DNA of 64,000 bases from Geotrypetes seraphini (GCF_902459505.1 NC_047096.1:11594001-11658000); one strand, 5' to 3'; numbered from the stretch's first letter, positions 1-12,639 are shown. The notes: a model not told the origin generated them from the sequence alone. A program made the numbers and translations.

Positions 1-112
1 GGCAGAGCTTACAGGAATGGGACAGGGACAAGGACAGTGACAAAACTTACAGGGAAGGGGAATTTGAGTTCCTCTGGGGACGGGACCAAATTTGTCCCCA
101 TGTTATTCTCTA
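1..112. mobile_element. Terminal fragment of a DNA transposon
   Basis: The last part (about 76-112) carries a run around AAATTTGTCCCC followed by TTATTCTCTA. It matches the inverted ends of the complete element at 26733-27198. Only one end is in the window, so no target duplication can be checked. Confidence 0.5.
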
Positions 113-589
113 ATATCAGCTCCAGGGCTGGGTAAATATTACATGAAATATTGTTTAATTTGGATTTTGCTCTTTCACTGCTCTGCAGATGTGAAATTGC
201 TGTTCTTAAGACTAGAACCTCTAGGGGTCTCTTGACTCACACTAATTACAAACACCTTCACTAAATCTCATGCTTGGGAACCTCCAGTACACACAGCTAT
301 TCGAGTGCTACACATATCCCATAACCTTATACCCAGTGGGGATTTCCTGCCCTGGCATGATAAGTTGTGACCTGAAACCTTTTCGAAACTGCTTCTTTTC
401 CCCCATTGCAGCTGGTCCCAACCTAATACCATCTTTTCATTTATTGCAAAGATATGTGAGATCACCTCAAAACCACTTTGGAACACCTGGTCCTAATGTG
501 GCAGGGCTTTTCAATTCACATAAAAAAATAAAATCTGCTCAGAGGCTGGTCCTGCCCAAGAACATCCAACACCCTAGGTGAACCTTCCC
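113..589. other. No recognised gene or repeat
   Basis: Short open frames exist on both strands, but none shows a known domain or splice context. I see nothing here I can name. Confidence 0.4.
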
Positions 590-975
590 ACCAAGAGGCA
601 GTTGAAGACTCCCTCCCCTATATCCAGCATCTCCCCTCCCTACCTCCTCTCCCCAAGGTGTCCAGCATCTCTCTTAGTCTTTCCCTACCTTTTCTCACTC
701 AGGTGACCAGCATCTCTCTGCTTCTCTAATCCTCCCCCACTCAGATGTCCAGCATCTCTCTTTCCCTAACTCCCCTCCCTGAGGTGTCCAGCAACACTCT
801 ACGTCTGTAATCCTTCCCAACTCAGATGTCCAGCATCTCTCTTTCCCTACCTCCCTTCCCTGAGGTGTCCAGCAACACTCTACGTCTGTAATCCTCCCCC
901 ACTCAGATGTCCAGCATCTCTCTTTCCCTACCTCCCCTTCATGAAGTGTCCAGCATCATCTCACTTCCTACCCCC
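590..975. repeat. Minisatellite, about 81-bp period
   Basis: Units containing ATGTCCAGCATCTCTC and GTGTCCAGCAACACTC recur with starts at 743, 824 and 905 (81-bp steps). More degraded copies lie from about 600. The array is pyrimidine-rich on the + strand. Confidence 0.8.
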
Positions 976-2336
976 TCTGAGATGGCACCAAGGCTGCCGT
1001 CAGCCTGTTTACAGAAGGCCTAATTATGGCCTACACTGGGTCTTGTTCGTCCATGCATTCCTAAGGCCTGCTGATTCCTGCTGCCTCTGAAACAGAACAT
1101 TTTAATGAACTAAAAGGTATTCATACGTACATATAATCTCAGAAGAAGAAAACCGAAAGGGGCCACTCTATCCGTCCAGACTGACCCTTTGTACCTGTCT
1201 AGTCTGTTCTGTGTCCTGGACTGGTTCTCTTCTCTCTCTGTTAGTAAGGTTGCTTTGTGTTTATCCCAGGCACGTTTGAGTTTTACCACTCTTATGGTGA
1301 CTATAACCTTTCCTAAAAGTCTGTTTCCAGGTATCCACCAGCTTTGTACTGGAAAAACTATTTTCTCTCAATCTCTGTTGGGTTTTTTGTTTTTTTTTAG
1401 ACAGCTCTTTTAAGCCTCCACTGCACCTGGAACTACTGTTGGGATCCTGGTATCATGAGCCTTGAGCTACAACTGTTGGAGGGAGTTTTCCCTGCTTTAT
1501 AATTCCCTTCAAAGTGCTGAGTCAGATAACTGCAATGACCTTTCTCAGCCAGGGGCTCTGCACCTAGGTTTCACCAGAATCCTGGGGCTCATGGGCTCTG
1601 TATAGGGTCACTGGGTGTCACCTTCAGCAATCACCATGACTCCCTATTCCCCCAATACCAATCTGGATCCGTGAATGCTGCATCTGCACCAAAGAACTGA
1701 CTTTGATTAAACCAGGGGCCTTCTTCATAGCAGGGAACAGTACTGCCACCAGGACCAGGTCATTTTCTCACATTCTTTATGAAGTTCCCTTAGGTTTACC
1801 AGCTAAAACCCAGACATGTGGCCCCGCCCCAGCCCACACATGTCACACCCTATTCTACCCCAGCCCTGCCCCCCAAAAAAATCTCTTCTCCTTCCTCGAG
1901 CTTGGAGTCATGTCTGGAAGACCTCTGAGCATGCACGGATATGGATGCAATGACATCACAAGCTTTGGAAGTATGTGCCCTCTGCAGTGGTGTACCAAAG
2001 GGGAGGGGGCAGGGGGGCAGTCCACCCTGGGTGAAGACCATGAAAGTGCTCCCAGGGTTGGCATCATGGTTTAGAAACTTCATTGATCTGCTGGCATCAG
2101 GCTTTCCTCCTTGCCCGGTCCGGCCTTCGCGGAAGCAGGAAGTAGGCGGGACCGACAGAGAGGAAGGCCTGACACAAACAGAGCAGCAAGTTAAGGCTGC
2201 CGACAAAGAGAGAATTCACATACCTCCGGGCCTGCCTTCTAAAGCAGCTGTCACTGATGACACAGCAGAGAGAAGCCCTAGCGGAGCAAGCCACAAACAG
2301 CCCGCTTGACGCTGTGCAAAATGGTTGGCCATCACC
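976..2336. other. No recognised gene; unassigned sequence
   Basis: Several 60-125 codon open frames overlap on both strands, particularly at 1700-2300. They have no recognisable domain and shadow each other in a GC-rich stretch, so I do not call them genes. Confidence 0.4.
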
Positions 2337-2337
2337 A

Positions 2338-2362
2338 CTACTGCTGCTGCTGCTGCTGCTGT
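2338..2362. repeat. (CTG)n trinucleotide run
   Basis: About eight CTG/CTA units in a row. The Ala and Ser runs of the open frames crossing it come from this microsatellite. Confidence 0.9.
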
Positions 2363-2539
2363 TGGAATCCCAAAGAAATGCCATATCTCACAGTGGGAGT
2401 ATTGGTTGGGTCCAGAGGTACTGCACAGGGGGTTAGGAGGTAGGGATAGAAAACTGTTACACAGGGGGATTAGAGGGAGGGATAGAAAGCTGATGCACAT
2501 GGGGGTGGAGAGGAGAAAGGAAATACCTGTTAAAGTACC

Positions 2540-2586
2540 TGAATGTTAAACCACTTAGTATATAAGTGGTATATAAATAATAAAAT
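2540..2586 (+). repeat. L2-type 3' tail fragment
   Basis: The sequence TAAACCACTTAG ... GTGGTATATAAATAA is the short hairpin-plus-tail signature that ends the L2-type LINEs and SINEs across this window. Only the extreme 3' end is left. Confidence 0.55.
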
Positions 2587-2587
2587 A

Positions 2588-3292
2588 GAAAGATGATGGC
2601 AGATAAAGGCCAAATGACTCATCCAGTCTGCTCATCTGCACCATTATCTATCTCCTCCTTTTCCTATTGGCTAAGGCTCTTAACATTTGCATCTCCTCTT
2701 CCTATAGGCTAAGGCTCTTTACAACTGCATTGTGAGGTCATAGAGCTTTATGGTTATAGAAACATGATGGCAGATAAAGGCCAAATGGCTCATCAGCAAC
2801 ATCCACTATCTCCTCCTCTCCCTATTGGCTAAGGCTCTTAACATTTGCATCTCTTCTTCCTATAGGCTAAGGCTCTTTACACCTGCATTGTGAGGTCATT
2901 GAGTTTTATGGTTATAGAAACATAGAAACATTATGGCAAATAAAGGCCAAATGGCTCATCCAGTCTTCCCATCCACAGCATCCACTATCTCTTCCTCTCT
3001 CTAAGAAATCCCACTGCCTATCCCAAGCTTTCTTGAATTCAGACATAGTCTCAGTCTACTCTCCACCACCTCTTCCAGGAGACTGTTCCATACGTCTACC
3101 ACCCTTTCCGTAAAAAAGTATTTCCTCAGATTACTCCAGAGCCTATCACCACTTAACTTCATCCTATGCCCTCTCATTGCAGAGTTTCCATTCAAATGAA
3201 AGAGACTCGACTCATGCACATTTATATTACGTAGGTATTTAAATGTCTCTATCAATCTTGTTTCCCTGTTGTTCAACATCTCCAAATCTGCC
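2588..3292 (-). mobile_element. Three successive CR1-type LINE 3' ends
   Basis: Three copies of the tail ATGATGGCAGATAAAGGCC (minus-strand 3' end) start near 2594, 2763 and 2930. The third continues into a minus-strand reading frame (3285 to about 3001). Its segment [20 protein letters not shown] is the C-terminal region of CR1-like ORF2. The first two copies also share a middle stretch around TATTGGCTAAGGCTCTT, which suggests local duplication of a shorter variant. Confidence 0.75.
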
Positions 3293-3454
3293 TAAAGCTC
3301 CCTGCTGGAGCTCAGTGGATCTTTACATTATCATCTATTGCATAAGAATTGTGAGACTGGGTAAGAGAGAAAGTCCCACCAACCCCAGGGACCACTTTTC
3401 ATATATAGAGACCCAAATAATCAGGACTACTCAAATCAAGTCACTTCACAACCA

Positions 3455-4257
3455 ATCAAGTTTCAAGTTTCAAGTTTATTTAATCTTGATGAATCGCCTA
3501 TTTAAATTACTAGGCGATGTACAATAATAATAACATAAATTAATAAAATTAAACAAATAAATGTTAATGTTGACATAAAAACAAATTTGTTGTTAGTTAA
3601 AATTTAACAAACTTAACAGACTGAGTGTAGACATAACTTTAAAATAATTTTGTGGGTAAGACTTACAAGACATGTGTGGTTAAAAGGGGGAATAGTTACA
3701 ATTTTTGATAGAAGAGAAGAAAAAACATAAAAGGGAAGAACAAGAAGAGGGGTAATAATAGCTGTTTAAAACAAAACAAAAACAAAAAACATACAAAAAA
3801 CATACAAAAAAATTAAAAAAAAAAAAAAAAAGATTCAAGGTTGTAGTTAAAAAATAATCGATTTTTTAGTGTCCTAAGATCCATACGCATCTTTAAAAAG
3901 AAAGGTTTTTAACGTTTTTTTAAACAGTGTTAGATCTTTTAGTTCTCTGATGTATTGTGGTAAAGGATTCCATGAATGCGGGGCCATAACTGAGAACATG
4001 TCGTGTCTTCTAGTTCCTATCATTTTAATTGAAGGCACGGAAAGAAGATTAAATGAAGTTGAACGAAGTGATCGTGTTATACTATAGGGGATAAGCCATC
4101 TGTTAATAAATTGGGGTTCATTAAAGTTTAAAGCTTTAAACACCAAAAGCAATAATTTAAAGGTGATGCGATGGCTTATCGGAAGCCAATGGGATTTAAT
4201 TAGCAGAGGGGTAACATGATCATATTTTTTAGCTTTGTAAATTAGCTTCACCGCGGT
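3455..4257 (-). mobile_element. L2-type LINE, 3' part of ORF2 and tail
   Basis: On the minus strand a 125-codon frame (4251 to 3874) carries the typical L2 C-terminal order: DHVTPLLIKSHWLPISHRI, SRSLRSTSF, FSVMAPHSWNPLPQYI and FKKTLKTFLF. It is followed by a 3' region that ends at about 3460 in CTTGAAA-type repeats. The element is truncated at its 5' side; no reverse transcriptase domain remains. Confidence 0.85.
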
Positions 4258-4299
4258 ATTTTGTATAAGTATAAGATGACCTTTATTCTATGCAATCAC

Positions 4300-4600
4300 T
4301 GTGGTTCTTTAATTCCAAGACATACTATTTGGAGGCTTAAGGCTTGCCCCATCCGTCTTCAACTTGCTAGTATTCAATGGCTGGGAGGGTGTAGATGGGC
4401 TGGAGTAAGTCTTAACAGAGATTTCGGCATTTGGAACCAAAGCACAGTACAGGGTAAAGCTTTGGATTCTTGCCCAGAAATAGCTAAGAAGAAAAAATTT
4501 AAAAAATTTAAATTGAATCAGGTTGGGCAGACTGGATGGACCATTTGGGTCTTTATCTGCCGTCATCTACTATGTTACTATGTTATGTTATTATGTCCAT
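4300..4600 (+). mobile_element. CR1-type 3'-end retroposon
   Basis: This ends at about 4597 in GCCGTCATCTACTATGTTAC. It is the reverse-orientation relative of the copies at 31023-31362 and 33183-33690, sharing CCGAAATCTCTGTTAAGAC and CTATTTCTGGGCGAG in complement. Confidence 0.8.
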
Positions 4601-4829
4601 TTAGCTTAGTATCGAATAGTGACCAATTCAGCTCAGAAGAACCTGTCAGGACAGGTGCTAAGATTTCAGAATGATAAAAGTGCCAAACACAAGGCAAATT
4701 AGCCATCCCTGGACACAATTAAGAAGTTTTTTCAATCTCGGGGTGCTCAGCACTCCGTGGCACCCATAGAACGGGCTCCTGTACCTGGCACATTCCCAAA
4801 ATATAGCAAGAGTCCACGATACTTGGTGC

Positions 4830-5112
4830 CAGAGATAAGCAGTGGCTTTCCCCAGGTCTGCCTTAATAATGGTTTATGGACTTTAGATCCAGGAACTTGT
4901 CCAAACCATTTGCTCTGGCAATGAGTTCCAGAGGTTAACTATGAGATGAGTGAAAAGAAAGTATATTTTTTTAAAATTTGTTTTTAAATGTGCTACTATG
5001 TAACTTTATGGAGTATCTCTTAGTCTTCGTACTTTTGAAAGAGTGAATAATTAATTTATATTTACCTGTTCCACCTTTTACACTACTCTATTTTAACCCT
5101 ATAAGTTGTCTC
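4830..5112 (-). mobile_element. Degraded CR1-type LINE fragment
   Basis: It shares CCAGGAACTTGTCCAAACC and neighbouring sequence with the CR1 fragments at 17555 and 44100. It is heavily diverged and has no open frame. Confidence 0.5.
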
Positions 5113-5502
5113 TCATCAATGTTCATCTGTTTTCTTTTCTGTCATTAAAAAAAAACAAACCAAGGGGGGGTCACGTGATGTCGAGCTGCTGAGCAGACGT
5201 CGGTGGGGTAAGCTCCCGATCCCGTTCCCACCATCAGCGTGCTTTGGACCCCGAGAGCCGCGATTTTGCCTCCGCGGTTTGGTGCTTGGATCGCTGTTGC
5301 CTTCCACCTGTATTCTTTAGCGGGATTGGGGCTTTATGACCAGCAGATTGCCCCGTCGGGAGAGGGATCGCGGCCGTGCGGGTGACTCCAAGATGGCCGA
5401 CCGCGAATCCCCCCCCCCCCGCCGCTCCCGGCGCCGACCGCGTGGGTATCCGAGATCGTAGCGGAGGTAAAGCTTCTCCTGGAGGGATCTCTAACCACGA
5501 AA

Positions 5503-6181
5503 TTGCAGCCAATTGTGGACAAACTGGACTCGGTGGATACTCGCTTGGAAACACTGCAGGGCGAGTTTTCCTCCTACCAGCAACGTCTCACTGCCTTGGA
5601 GGATCGAGTGCAGCAACGTGAGGGGGACCATCAGCAACTACGTGCTCAGCTTGTTGCCATGGAAGTTAAGCTTGAGGACCTTGAGAACAGGTCCCGCCGG
5701 GGGAACCTGCGACTGGTTGGCTTGCCTGAGTCAGTGAAGGATGGTGAGCTCCATTCCTTTTTAGAATCTTGGCTGCAGCGCACTCTAAACCTAACAACAG
5801 CGCATGGTCCACTGCGAATTGAACGTGCTCATCGTTTGGGCCCGCTGGGTGAGCCTGGCTCGAGAGCTCGCACCGTCATACTTAAGTTGTTGAACTCAGC
5901 CCTTAAACAAGAGATTCTGAGAGCTATTCGTACTCCGGGACCCCCTGATGTATGACAACTCCAGGGTGCTGTGTTTCCAAGATTATTCTCCAGCTTTGCA
6001 AGCCAAACGGAAGGAATTCACCCCCATCTGTTCCCAGCTGTTTCGGATGAAAGTTCCTTTTGCTCTGCTGTATCCTGCCCGCTTGCGGATCAGACATGCT
6101 GGTCAGACCCGCTTCTTTACTGTGGCGGCTGAAGCTCTTCGATTTCTACATTCCATGCAGGCACCAGACCCGGCTCCTTGA
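5503..6181 (+). pseudogene. L1 ORF1 (RNA-binding chaperone), frameshifted
   Basis: The first ~65 residues are heptad-like (coiled coil, for example LETLQGEFSSYQQRLTALE). Then come the RRM-type motif RRGNLRLVGLPE and the C-terminal block YSPALQAKRKEFTPICSQL typical of L1 ORF1p. The family forms trimers that coat LINE RNA. One indel in a C run near 5940-5950 separates the RRM part (to 5955) from the C-terminal part (from 5948). The true start may be upstream near 5393, in another frame behind a long C run, so 5503 is a conservative start. Confidence 0.85.
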
Positions 6182-7116
6182 CTGCTTTGGATTTAGTTAT
6201 TCTGTTTTAGGTTGGAGATTGTTTGGAGCACGGAACCCTATGTACTGCCTCAGCTTGCTGTCTCCTGGGGGCCTCAGCGCCTAGCAGCCCGCTCACGCGG
6301 TGGCCTGATCGTTGCAGTGCCTTCTTTTTGCTGGCTTGAAGGCCTTGCTATGGAGCCTGGGGCGATGGATTGCTCTGGACTTATTTGGGACATTTTCTTT
6401 TCCTTCTTTCCTGGAATGTGTGGATGGCTGGGGGGGGAATGCCTGTTTGTGTTGGAGGGGATGCTATGCTCTTTATTGAAGTTGTTGACCGGTTGAGGGA
6501 GTGGTGTGCATGAGTCGGATAAGGGTGGGAGTGTTTGACTGTTGGGTGGGTGGTTTTGGTGGTACATATGGAGGCTCTTTTGAGCCATTATGTAGTGTTT
6601 CTAGTGCATTACATTGTTATGACTTGTGGTTGTCCATTTTTGCTGCCCAACCTGCTATTGGACATCTTACGTGTTGTTGGAATTGTTTATGTATTGGTTG
6701 GGGTGGGATTCAAGGGTGCTTTCATTTTGTGTGTCTATAGGTGGGATTGATCTGAGTGGCTGGGGGTGATTTCTTGTAGGTATAGTTTGCTGGGAGGGGG
6801 AGTTGGGAGCTGATCCACAGGACCCTTGGACCACTAGAGGGTCGCATGAGGGATGGGGAAGGGGTGGGGGGGGAGGTGTGGGGGGGTGGATATGCTGGGG
6901 TTTTCTTTTGTTCTTTCTCTTTCCTCTCCTCTTTCTCCTTCTTTTTCTTTCCTACTTCTCTTTTCGTATTCCTGGTGCCCTGTATTTGGCCTTTTATCCT
7001 TTGGTGGATGCTCGGGTCTAGATTGAGGTTCTGGTTGCTGGTCGCTGGCTGGGACGGCCTTGCTCTCGATTTTCTTTTTGGATTTTTGCCTGATCTTTGT
7101 CTTTATCCTTTTTCTC

Positions 7117-10100
7117 ATGAAGCCTCTTAGATGTATTTCCTGGAATATAAATGTTGTCACTTCGCCTATTAAACGACATAAGATTTTGAGAGCCTTGAAC
7201 CGTCAGAGAGCTGATTTAGTCTTCTTGCAGGAGACGCATCTGTCAGCGGCGGAGCATGCTAAACTTCAGACCTGGTGGGTTGGCCATCATTTGGGGGCAC
7301 CTGCGAACAACCGTAAGGCGGGGGTTTTGATTTTGATTCGGAAGGGGTTACCCTTTGTTATTCAACAGCAGTGGACGGATCCTGGAGGTAGGTATATCAT
7401 CGCCAAGGTGCTATTTAATCATCAGCCCCTGATTCTTGGTAATGTTTATGCCCCTAACAACTATGACTCTCGATTTTTCTCCTCACTTATTCGCCTTCTT
7501 GGTCAACATTCGGATGTGCCTTTGCTTGTGGGGGGGGGGATTTCAATTGTGTTCATGACCCCTTGTTGAATAAATCAATTCCTGCTCCCCAGGATCGGAT
7601 GCATCCCACTAAGGGTATTTCTTTACTTTGCTCATCCTTGGACGTTATTGATGTTTGGCGGACGCTTCACCCAGGGGAGCGTGATTATACTCACATATCT
7701 AGAGCTCATGCTTCCTTATCCCGGATTGATTACTGGCTGACCTCTAGCACTTTGTTTTCTAGGATTGAATCGGCCACGATTGGTTCCTTTGACGTTTCCG
7801 ATCATGCCATGCTTTTGTTAATCTTGCATTTGGATGTCTCTCCACCGGGTTCCTTCTGTTGGCGATTTCCGCTCCGTTTGTATCAGGACCCGAAATTTCA
7901 GGAATTCCTGCTTCAAAAATGGTCTGACTATCAACTCCATAATATTGAACATTGGGCTGATTCTACGCTTTTCTGGGAGGCTGCGAAAGCGGTACTCCGC
8001 GGTGAGATCATGGCATATTCCAGCCATCAACGTCGTGCTCGGGATAGGGAGCTTTTACAGTTGGAACGTAGGATTGGTAACCTCCGTTGGCTTTATAGTC
8101 AGCCTCACGCTTCCTCTTTGCGCTCCCAGCTCTTAGCCTCCCAGTGTAAGCTTCAGGAATTGTTGCATGCTAGAACAGTCAAGTCGCTCGCTTATTATAG
8201 ATATCAATTTTTTTGCCATGGAAATCAACGTGGGGCGCTTCTGGCAAAGGTGGTCCGTCGATCGGCGGGTCGAACTCATATCTTGCAACTTCGATCAGCA
8301 GGGGGGGATAAGGTCAGGACGGATACTGAGATTAATGCAGTGTTTTTTGACTATTATAGGAAGCTTTATTCACAACAATCTGATTTAATGGAAGGCACGG
8401 CATATTTGGATGGCCTTCCCCTTCCGTGCTTGTCTGATAGGGCGGTAGCTAAACTTAATGCCCCTATAACGGCTGAGGAGGTAGCAGGAGTCATACAGAA
8501 GGGGTCCTTGTTAAAGGCCCCCGGACCAGATGGTTTCCGGATGGAATTCTATAAACTTCTATTTCCTACATTAGCTCCAGTCTTAGCTGATACCTTCACA
8601 GCAGCCATTCAGCGGGGTGCCCTTCCGGAATCTCTCACTTCGGCTCAAATAGTAGTGCTATTGAAGCCCCATAAGGATGCGGCCCTCTCTTCCTCTTACC
8701 GCCCCATTTCGCTGCTGAATGTGGAGGCCAAAATGTTCGCCAAGGTTTTGGCTAATCGATTGGCTTGTGTTCTTCCTGATTTGATTGCTTCCCCTCAGGT
8801 GGGATTTGTGCAGGGGCGTACTAGTGTGAAAAATATTAGATCCATATTGGCGTCTTATCTTCTCTATTGGTCAGCTTTGATGCTGAAAAGGCCTTCGATC
8901 GGGTCTCTTGGAATTTTTTATTTGAGATTTTAACTCGGTATGGTGTAACGGGTTTTTTTCAGGATGCGGTTCGGGTGCTTTATCATTCTCCTACAGCTTT
9001 TGTCTGGGCCAATGGACTTTGTTCTCCTTCATTCCCCATATGTCGTGGCACGCGTCAGGGCTGCCCCCTTTCCCCATTGCTCTTTGCTCTGTCGTTGGAT
9101 CCCTTGATCCGTGATATTCAGCTTAATGGAGCTATTTCGGGTATTCGAATTGGTTCATCCGAATTTAAAATCTCGGCTTTTGCGGACGATCTCCTGGTCC
9201 ATATCTCGGACCCCGCAATATCTCTTTCCAATCTGATGGCCACTTTTCAAGAATATGGAGACTATTCTGGTTTTAAGCTTAACCTTGATAAATCTCTGGC
9301 GTTGGCCACATCCTCGGTTTTGCGGGACTCTTGGCCTGGACCCTTTCCTCTTCAATGGGCTTCTTCCTCGTTTCGTTATTTAGGGATTTTGTTGACGCCT
9401 CGTACTTCTGTGTTATATCGTGTTAACATTGATTCTTTGTTCTGTTCTTCGGCTGAGTGTTTTGCTCGTTGGTCTCCTCTTCCTCTGTCCTTGTTGGGCA
9501 GGATCCATTTGTTTAATATGGTCCTTTTTCCAAAATGGCTTTATACTTTGCAGTTGCTCCCTTTATGGCTCTTGAAACGGGATATTACTAAATTACATTC
9601 TATGCTTTCTCGATTTTGTTGGGGGGGACGGCGACCACGGGTGGCGTTGCATTATCTGTTCGGTGCGTGGGGAGGAGGGGGACTGGGGTTACCACATTTT
9701 CGGTTATACAATGCTGCTTGTTTGATGCGTTTTCTGGGGGAGTGGCTTTCGGATCGCCAGGATTTTATTCCAAAATTCTATGAGAAGGAATTTTTTGCAC
9801 CTTGGCATATTCTGTCCTTGGTGCACACGCCCCATTCTGCCTTGCCGGCGCCACTTCGGGGGAGTTTGTTGTTGCACTCGCTACGCGTTATTTGGTCTTA
9901 TGTGTTGGACTCCTGGAATGGTACTCCCTCGATTACTAGATACTTACCTATTCAGGGGAATCTGCAATTCAGCCCCGGCATGGAGACTGCTAGTTTTCGT
10001 AAATTGGCATCCCGGGATTTCACGTTGCTTACCCATGTTCTCCAGGCTGATGGTTCTTTACTGTCCTGGGATGCTCTGGTCCGGTCGGGTGTTTTTTCTG

Positions 10101-10894
10101 TGGGTGACTTTCTTGCGTTTCGGCAACTTCATCATTATGTTCGATCCCTCCCCCGAACTGCCTTGGCTTTTCTTATTGAGGACAGATTTGCGGCACTGCT
10201 GGATCCCTATTTGGAAGATGGGTTTACAGTTTCTGGTCTTTATAAGGACTTCCATCGATTATTGGGTCCGACTGATCGTGCTGTCCTACACGCCCGTTGG
10301 TGCCAGGATCTGGGGATAGCACGGGATGCTTTAGATCTCCCTTCCTTGATTGCAAGAATCCCGGGAGTCTCTGTTAATGCAGATCTACGGGAGTGTCAGT
10401 TTAGGGTACTTCATCGGGGCTATTTCATGAAAAGTCAGTTATATTATTCAGGTTACAAGGATTCTCCTTTATGCCCTAAGTGTCTCCAGCAACCCCATTC
10501 GTTTATCCATGCCTTTTGGTCCTGTGTGAAAATCAACCGTTTTTGGCGGCAGGTTTTATCTTATGTGGAGAGCATTTTGGGCACTGCATTACCTTTCTCT
10601 GCAGCTGGTCTCTTGCTGGATAAGTATGAGGCCTTCCGTTTATCTGATTCGGGTCAGCGGCAGTTTATGAGACGGGTGGGTGTCTTGGGGAAGAAGGTAA
10701 TTCTATCTGTTTGGATTGGAGAAACTTTACCATCCTTTTGGGACTGGAGGAATCGTTTGCATGCTCTGCTGCTGCTGGAGCGTAAAGATGCGTCTTATAG
10801 CTTACGACGAAAGCGACTCTTTCTTCGGATCTGGGATTCTTACCTTTTTTCATTATCACCACGGGCTAGAAGTGACATTCTAAATTCCTTGTGA
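7117..10894 (+). pseudogene. L1 ORF2 (endonuclease and reverse transcriptase), frameshifted
   Basis: An APE-type endonuclease starts MKPLRCISWNIN, with FLQETHL and, past a G run, the DYWLTS and SDHAML blocks. The reverse transcriptase follows, with KAPGPDGF, SSYRPISLLN, GTRQGCPLSPLLFAL and the catalytic FADDLL. A C-terminal zinc-knuckle-like block CPKCLQQPHSFIHAFWSC comes last. Nominal length is ~1,259 codons. Two indels break it: one in the G run at about 7532-7541 and one near 8866. No other stop interrupts the domains. The product would nick target DNA and prime reverse transcription for the LINE and for other RNAs. Confidence 0.92.
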
Positions 10895-11252
10895 TTTTTT
10901 CTGAGACCCGGGCTTGTTTTCCATCTTTGAGGGGCGCCAGGTATACTTCTCTTTCCCTTTCTTTCTTTTCTTTCTTTTTTCTCTCTTTCTTCTTTCTTTC
11001 AGTGTTGGAGTCAATCATTGTCTTTGGCAGTGGGCTATCTGAGTCCAAGCCTACTGCACTACAGTTATTCCTGCTTCAGATTAGGGGGTTTGGGGGGGGG
11101 GGTGGTTTGGGTGGGATTGTTGGATCTACTATTTTATTTTTGATTGTTTTCTTCTGTTGCTGTGGTTATTGCACATTGGCCTGTCCTTTGTTATTTGATA
11201 ATAAAAATTGATTCAACAAAAAAAAAAAAACCCAACTGTATTGCATCGCCTT

Positions 11253-11269
11253 GTTGCTTCCTCTTCCAG
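11253..11269 (+). promoter_or_regulatory. Possible PU.1/ETS site at the CD53 5' end
   Basis: GCTTCCTCTTCC reads GGAAGAGGAAGC on the other strand, a good PU.1-type core. Leukocyte genes such as CD53 often start from TATA-less promoters just downstream of PU.1 sites. The same bases could instead be the polypyrimidine tract of a 3' splice site ending CCAG at 11269, which would make the next segment an internal exon. Confidence 0.35.
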
Positions 11270-11397
11270 GAAACACACCAGCTACAGAGAAGCTGCACCA
11301 GAAAACCAGAACTTACTAAGAAGGGCTCAGCACTAGATCTCACAATCATCTGGAAGGGTTTAACTCAAGTCCCAGGAGAAATATCCACAGATCCAAG
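11270..11397 (+). other. CD53: Putative CD53 non-coding exon 1
   Basis: A ~128-bp non-repetitive stretch ends in a strong donor, CCAAG|GTAAGG at 11397/11398. CD53 genes have a non-coding first exon, and the acceptor at 17073 begins with 18 bp of 5' UTR, so an upstream exon is required. No RNA evidence is available; the 5' limit is uncertain. Confidence 0.45.
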
Positions 11398-11874
11398 GTA
11401 AGGCTCCGATTTTCACTCTTTTCTTTAAGACCCCCTTGAATTTGCTTTCGGGGCATATCTTACTTAAGGAAAATATACAAGCAAATATTTAGAAATGTTG
11501 TCTGCAGAGTGTCATGGACGGTTTGAGTTTACTGTATGTCTTTCTGCCCATGGACCCGGAGCAGTGGGCAGGCATCTGAAGGGACACTGGGTGAGAAATA
11601 GAATTATTGGGCAATAACAAGGTGTTTAGATTAGTGTGGAGCCCTTTAGCAGCTTTTCTTGCATCTATTTAAGATATATAGTTATAAATTTATATCTTAT
11701 ATCTCTTTTACCCAATATGTGTTTCCCTACCCCCACTATTTCCCTCTCTTCTCCAGAATATGTAACTTTCCCTCCCCTTCCCCTCATATCCTCACTTTCA
11801 TGTTAGTCAATTATGTCTTTAATGTTTACTCACCACATTTTATATTTTAAATATTATCTTTGCTTTTCTTTTTA

Positions 11875-11960
11875 TAAATTGTACTGTGAACCGGCCAGAT
11901 ACTTGGTGATGGTCGGTATATTAAAAAGTTAATAAACTTGAAACTTGAAACTTGTTTGGG
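11875..11960 (+). repeat. L2-type 3' tail with CTTGAAA repeats
   Basis: The hairpin GAACCGGCCAGATAC ... GGTCGGTATA is followed by AATAAACTTGAAACTTGAAA. The same heptamer tail ends the element at 3455 in the other orientation. Confidence 0.65.
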
Positions 11961-12639
11961 GGGTAATGATGTCTTTTAATTTCTGTAGTTCAAAAGTGCT
12001 TCTTAATGGTTTGATTTGTTTTAGATGTATATATTTATGTTGCACTGTTCATATTGGAAAATAATAGAATTTATTAAAAAAAATTAAAAAAAGAATTAGG
12101 ACTCTCATTTTCAAGACACAGATTTTTGAGAGGAGGGTTAACAACATATGGACTGTACTGTATATATAGCACAACACAGGGAGCCTCGAAAACAGACATT
12201 ATAAAGAAAGTCCTTGACAAATAAAAATTCAGAACCTATTGTTTGAAACTCTTCCTTTAGCTGAATGTCATGAAAAATTTAATCTTGCCCTGAAAAGATA
12301 GTTTAAAATGAAGAAATATTTTGTTCCAATTTTGCTTTTTAAAGTATAAAATGCTGATTTTAAATGTTTTTCCTTTCCCTTAACTGCACATTTAATCCCC
12401 CCCCCTTCCCCCTCCTCCCAGGTAATTTCTCCTCCCAAAGCCTCCAATTAGGTAATCTCTTCCTCCTCAAAACACCAACCAAGAATACAGATCCCTGAAC
12501 TGTAATGTATTCTTATTTGTAACCTAAATGTAACGTATTTTGTTATTACCTATAAATTACAGTCATCTTACTATCCAATTGCAAGTTCTTCCTGAATTTA
12601 TCTAGCTTTCTCACCTCTTTTGTAACAAAAAAATATATA

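Larger units (their letters stand above)
5164..11230 (+). mobile_element. Near full-length L1-clade LINE
   Basis: The element starts with a G run and TCACGTGATG. It has a GC-rich 5' UTR, ORF1, a pyrimidine-rich spacer, ORF2 and a 3' UTR, and ends in poly(A) at about 11219-11230. The length (~6.07 kb) and order are those of a complete L1-type retrotransposon. Only a few small indels interrupt the reading frames, so the copy looks young. Both ends abut A-rich sequence, so the target duplication cannot be fixed with confidence. It lies just upstream of the presumed first exon of CD53, in the same orientation. Confidence 0.92.

Noticed and set aside
590-975. CRISPR-like array
   Set aside because: Direct repeats without unique spacers; a vertebrate minisatellite.
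1703-2500. Several 70-120 codon frames on both strands
   Set aside because: Mutually overlapping in a GC-rich stretch with a CTG run; no domain, no splice pattern.
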